A stretch of 8,036 bases of DNA from an uncultured Lachnospiraceae bacterium (GTDB taxonomy: Bacteria > Bacillota_A > Clostridia > TANB77 > CAG-508), in assembly GCA_947165105.1 (NCBI GenBank), contig CAMUZC010000071.1, positions 1 to 8,036 of the forward strand, written 5' to 3'. The position numbers and the translations under genes are program-made. The notes below the pieces were generated by a model. It made no database searches and was not told where the DNA came from. It saw nothing but the letters and a program-made list of their open reading frames with translations. Positions 1 to 6,100 of the stretch are shown one piece after another (within the stretch, counting starts at the first letter, position 1; each line of letters starts with the position of its first letter).

Positions 1-85
1 ATTAATAATTAATATAATAAATTAAAATAATAAAAAAATAAATTATTTTTAATATAATAATCTATATTTTTAATATTATTTTAAA

Positions 86-106
86 TTTATTTATTCTATA
101 TTTATT
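86..106 (-). terminator. Candidate poly(A) signals AATAAA
   Basis: Three AATAAA hexamers occur on the sense strand (plus coordinates 86-91, 90-95, 101-106), about 71-91 nt past the stop codon. This is a normal distance for a eukaryotic 3' end, and more A/T-rich sequence follows. AATAAA is expected by chance at this composition, so the call is weak. Confidence 0.3.
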
Positions 107-117
107 ATCCTACACAT

Positions 118-144
118 TAACTAATTAAACTAATAACTAATTAA
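118..144. repeat. 11-bp direct repeat, period 16
   Basis: TAACTAATTAA occurs at 118-128 and 134-144, 33 bases past the gene's stop codon at the nearest point. Each copy contains a C, which is scarce here, so the match is slightly better than plain AT noise. No function is evident. Confidence 0.45.
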
Positions 145-175
145 TCTATATTTAAAATAGTATCAAATCCTTAAT

Positions 176-179
176 TTTA
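176..179 (-). terminator. Stop codon overlapping TAAA
   Basis: The sense strand reads TAA-A at the stop, forming the tetramer TAAA. In Trichomonas vaginalis a UAAA overlapping or next to the stop codon serves as the polyadenylation signal. Here it is a possible equivalent only if the host is a parabasalid; any TAA stop in AT-rich DNA often gains an A. Confidence 0.2.
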
Positions 180-3100
180 TCCTTGTTTTTCAACAGCTTG
201 ACTCTCAGCCATACTAAGCATTTTCTCATTATTTGCATTTTGAATATCATCTAAATTAGTAGGCTTAGCAATAATAGCATTTTCCATAGGCCTATTTTTA
301 AGTTTTCTTAAACAAAGGAATATGACAATTCCTCCAATTATAAGTATAACTGCAAGTCCAACAAGAACAGAAACTAAAACAATATTACTAGAACTTTTTT
401 CATCTTCTGTACGTGATGTTAGTATATTAGATAAAATCATTAATTCACCATTATTTACTTCTTTGGCTAAAACAATAGCATCGAAATGATCATAACCTTT
501 TAATGCACTTTCATCAAAATTAATTTTTAAAGAAACTTTTTCATCTTTTGAATTGAAAGTTTTGGAATAAGGTGCAAATTTGTTCATTTCAGCAAAGGAA
601 CATAAAGTGTATGCTTGGGAAACTAAATTTCCTTTTTTATCGATGTATATTGTATAGTTGAATTCTGCATCTGGAATAGGTGAGTCAAATTTAAATGTTT
701 TACTTGATTTATCAAATGTAAGTTTTAATTCTCCAACTACTGGTTGATATTTTTCATTAAGGCCAATATGTTTAACGAAAACTTTAGTTGTTTGTTCATT
801 TTTATTAATATCGTCAAATTCTAATAATGTATCTAAGTTTGAATTTTCCACATTTCTAAATATTAAGGAATTTGGTTGTATTGTACCTGTTTCACCTAAT
901 GATGTATTATTATAGGCATTTTTAAATTCATAACCCACTGATTTATCAACTGAACAAACTAACATTTCAACGAATAAATATTTTTTATTATTTGTAGGTG
1001 TAGTTAATATTGTACTATTTCCTTTTGATGCAGTAATTTGAACTGAATTTGGTATTCCTTCTAAATTTCTCATTTGAGTTGCATATTTAGTAGGATTAGG
1101 AACAATAGTAATATTTAAACTAATATTTTCAGTTCTGAAAGAAACATAATAATCTATAACATCTTCCCCAGTATAATAATTTTTATACATAACATAAGGA
1201 TTTAATATGGATATGGTATAAGGATTAGTTAGTCCTACTCTATAACAGTTTTGCAAAGAAGGATCGATGAAAGCTCCTAAATTAGAAGAATAACAAAATT
1301 TAACATTTTCAGTTGTTGTTCTCACAGTAAAGTCAACTTTTGTATAATTCAATCTGTCTTCACCATTTCTAAATATATATGCGAATAAATTAGCTGGTTT
1401 ATCTATAGTTTGGAGATTATACATATCGTTTTGAATTTTTGTGAAACTTTTTTCAATAGCATATCCAAGTTTAAATATAATTTTAGTTTTAACTTGTCCA
1501 GTTAATTCTTTATTTCTAACAGTAATCAATGGATATATATATGTTGAATATTTTGTGAAAATTCCATTTTTATCTATTAACAAATTTTCATCATCAAATT
1601 CAACCAAAATATTTGGATTATGCCCATCAGTATCGTCTCTTTGAGCATTAAAACTAAAAATAAATTCACCATCTAAGCCAAGTTTAAACGTTAAAGTTTC
1701 TGAGGTACCTGGAGATAAGGATATTATAGAAATATCTCCTTGGTCTAAATTAGTTTTTTTAGTTGCGGCTGGATCAGTATAATATATATTTAATAATAAA
1801 GGTATTTTACATGTAACTTCAAGAACATCAATATGATATTTTGTTTGTTCTTTAATATAATATTCATTACCCTCGAATGGTTCCATATTATTTATAAAGT
1901 CGTACCAATTATTATCATTTAATTGGGTAGCTATTTTCATTGTATCAACTTCCCCGAAAATATTATCGATATGGAGAATTCTATCACCTTCAAATTGGTG
2001 GTAATTTAATATGTAATAATAAGGTTGGTCACAGGAAAGCATTTCTATGGCTGTGGGATTATTTGTAAGTCTTCCATCTGGATTTGCACTTACATAATAT
2101 TGAATTGATTTTTTGGTATCGAAAAAACTTGCTTTAAATCTGAATTGTTCACCTAAATATTTTCTTTGAGTTGCAGTGAAAGAATCTGTTATTAAAATCA
2201 TAGTAGTTGCTCCAAAATATTTTTCATTAATAACATCTTCATTCGTATAGACAAGCATTATATTTCCAGAGAATAATTCCTTTGGAGCACCACTAGATAA
2301 ATAAAACATTTGCATTTCACGAGTATTAGAAAAAAGTAATACTTTACTTACATAATCTTCAGTATGGCCTCTTATTTCAAGCAAATCTAATACATATGGG
2401 ACTAAAGTTAACGTTTCATCTTCATTATATCCATAATCTTGAGTATCAACCTTTTTACCGTTTATTCTTAAAGTAATATTAAGTGAAATTGATTCTTCAC
2501 TAAATTCTTCATTTTTTATAGTATCTTCTTCACCTAATCCATACAAAACTTGTATAACCAATCTATTTTTACCGCTTCCACTTTTTAGATCATATGCACT
2601 AATTAATGCATCGTATCCATTTGTATCTTTTTGAGCTTCTCCAACACATACACTTGTACCTTGATTTACTGCATTATTTACCTCTCTAATCATATCTTCT
2701 TCACTCGCTGAATTAGAAACAAAAGTGCATCCTACTTTAGTTATTCTCATTCCAACTTCTACATCTGATTCTTGTTTTATTTTTAAACTTGCCACATATC
2801 CAATTGGACTTCTTCCAAAGTAATAAGATAAGTAATTACTTGTCGTATTTTTTATAAATAATTGTGTGATATAGTCATTTTTACCAGTAATTGTCCCTTC
2901 TATTTTTACCACTCCTTGAACTTTTCCAACTTTTCCACTTATAACATCGTATAAAATTTCCAATTTGGCATTATTTACTTGAACAGCATATATAAGTAAA
3001 TCAAATTCTTCCCCTACATTATAATTAAAAGATTTAAAATCTATATAATGTATAATAACATTACTTGTAACAGAAGTAAATGTATTGACATAATCAGCTA

Positions 3101-6100
3101 GATTTTTATATTGACTTTCTGTTTTTTCAGTAAATGTACATAGAGAATAATCATCAAAACTACCTTTTCTTCCGACTAAAACAGTAACTCTGAAAGCTTC
3201 ATTTAATATAGGTTTATCAAAAGTGACAATATTTTGAGTTTCATCAAAAGAGGCATGATAATCTTGTAAATGTATTTCGTAGTTAGTAAGTCCGATATGC
3301 TTTATAAAAATAGTATCATTTATTTGACCAATGAATTGAATTTCGGTTTCCATCAAATTATTACTTATGGGCTTTGTATAAAATTTATCTTCTTTTCTTA
3401 AAGTGAAGCTACCTAATTCCTCATGAGTATAAGCGTTTTTAATAAAATAATTAATATCATTTGTTGTTGAACGGCATAATTGCATTTGTAATAAAATATT
3501 TGTATTTGTGATTACTTCAGGTATAGATAATATAGTACTTTTTTCTCTATCTTCTTCCAATTTAACAATATTTCCAACACCTTCAATATTTCTTTCAGTT
3601 GTCTCATATCTATTTTCGGTAATTTCCAAAGAAATATATTCAGAAATATAATAAGGGCTTAAAGTCACATAATAATAATCTGCATAAGTTTTATAATTTT
3701 TTGGAGAAATTAAAGGATTTATAAATGTTAAAGAATAAGGAATATTAGCCCCTGTTCTAAAGCAATTTTCTAAAGAGACATCTATGGGCATACCCATGCT
3801 TGTACTATAACAGAATTTAATATTTTCAGCTTCCTCCTCTGATCCTTTTTTCATAGGTTTGACATTAATTACAACATCAGTGAAATTTTTTTTGTTATCT
3901 CCGAGAGGGAATTTATACACAAATTTATTATCTTGGGAATATAATTTACCTTCTATATTTTCTTTTTCATCGATCCATTGTGACTCTACACCATATCCTA
4001 TTTTAAAAATGAATCTTGTTGCTGTATTACCATTATTAATTACTGATATACTTTCTGGAACAGTTAGTAGCCAACCTATTTGTAAAGCATTTTCAGTAAC
4101 TTCATGTACAGCGTTATTTCCAAATCTAAATATTATATCTGGATTTTCTACTGGGTTAAATAATGAAATGGAATAATATAAATTACCTGACATAGCTTGA
4201 TTTAAACCAATTGATATACTTTCTTTTGATTTTAAATTTTTTACAGCAATATCTCCTAATTTTAAGCCAGAAAATATTTGGCCTTCATAATTATAATATA
4301 CATTGGCTAATAAAGGAGTATTACATTCAATTTCAACGACGTCAATATGTTGTGATTTACTCGGTAAAGAAATTTGGTAATTAGTTATATCTGTCATACT
4401 ATTTTGGATTAAACTATCCCATTTTTCTGCATTTATTTCGTTGGCAATTCTTGCTCTTTTCATACTTCCAAAGACCATATCTAAATAAAGAATTCTTTCT
4501 TCTTCTGCTTTATTATAATTTAATATATAATAATATTTATTATTTGTTTCCGTACATGTGTTCATTTCTAAACTTAAGGGATAATTTAGAGTTCTACCTG
4601 TAGGATTATTACTAACAAAATATTCTATTTGAGAATCAGATTTATACATTTTTGTATGGAAACGATATTGATTTCCTAAAGATGAATGCTCTTGGCCACT
4701 AATATTTTCGCTTAAAAGTACTAATTTTGTTCCATGATATTTTTGTTCTGCTAGTTGTGGCTTTGTATATACTAACATTATGTTTCCTGTGAATAATAAA
4801 ATTGGAGCATTTGTTTGTCCTGATTCATCTATATAATACATTTGCATTTCTAAATGTTGTGAATAAATAAGAACCTTTGATACATAATCTATTGAATCTT
4901 CTCCTCTAATTCGTTCTAAATCTACTATATAAGGCATTATTGATTTTTTATATTCTTCTTGTCTACCATATTCTTTTTGTTCCTCAAAATCTGTATGTTC
5001 TAAATAAGTATTTTCTCCTTTTCTTAAAAAAACAGTGAAACCTCCTACTGCAAATTGACCATTTGAAATTTTTATAACTAATTTTCTAGGTTTTTGTTCA
5101 GATGTATATGAATATTTAAATACATATTTATATAATTTTCCATTTATTGTACTTTTTCCTCCTATACAATAGGGATTTCTTGATTCTATAATATCTTCAA
5201 CTGCCTCAACCATACTCATAGCATCTTCATTTTCATCAACAAAAGCACAATCAACACTTGAGAATCCATTAATAGTTTCTGAATCTAATTCTACAGTAAA
5301 TGCACCTATTGGGACATCAAAAGTAGTTGTTGGTAAATATGAGAAATAATAAGTTAATTGAGATTCAGAAGCGGTACCTCTGGCATAAACATAATCACTA
5401 TCTATATCATATTGTGTATTTATTTCTGTTATAGATTCTATTTTTATTTCTCCAACAGTACCAGTGATAATTTCTGTTAAAAATGACATTTTTGAATTTA
5501 ATTGTTGTTCACTATAAACTAAAGCTTCAAATTTATCTCCAGCTTTTAATCCAACTTTACTGAAGTTTATAGTTATTGTTGTTTTTTCACTATATGATTC
5601 TTGTGTTTTATTATAGAAATTAATAGAACCATCAATAAATGAACATAAAGTAATTCCTTTTGAACTTAAACCACCAGATTCACTTACTAAAACAGTATAT
5701 AACATTCTTTCATAATTATTTATAGGACTTTCAACTATTATTTGATTCAATTCTTGATTAAAAGTAATAGATTGACTTGATTTAACATTAGGAGAATAAT
5801 TATTTCTTACCCCAGCATGTTTAACAAAAACATTAGTGCCAAAATTACCAGTTAATTGAACTTGATTTTCTAGTAAAATATTAGTAAATACTTTATAAAA
5901 GTTTTTAGTATTTGCAGAAATTGTTGTTTGTTCTACAACAGTTTTAGAATTATCATAAGCATTTATAACTTTCATTGTAATTTGGGTACTATCACATTGT
6001 TGTACTTGGAGGAAAATTGATACGTCTTTTTTTTCTGGAGCGGTTAGAATTGTATCGACTCCCCCTGTAGTATCTATCATAATTTTTTTTCCATATCCTT

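Larger units (their letters stand above)
1..176. other. AT-rich 3' flank
   Basis: GC is 14 of 176 bases (8.0%), and the first 61 bases contain no G or C. The few GC bases are lopsided: 13 C to 1 G on the plus strand, so the gene's sense strand is G-rich and C-poor here. TCTATATTT occurs three times (61-69, 95-103, 145-153). No reading frame, tRNA or structured RNA is visible. The stretch is best read as 3' untranslated plus intergenic DNA. Confidence 0.65.

Noticed and set aside
1441..1644. Plus-strand frame of 67 codons
   Set aside because: It lies wholly opposite the large gene, and its YPSL-type words are the antisense image of the conserved K[VIL]GY block. No signal of independent coding.
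3859..4176. Plus-strand frame of 105 codons
   Set aside because: Same antisense phase and same module segment (between C4 and C5) as the other two antisense frames. Their recurrence and similarity follow from the repeat structure of the real gene, not from an overlapping gene family.
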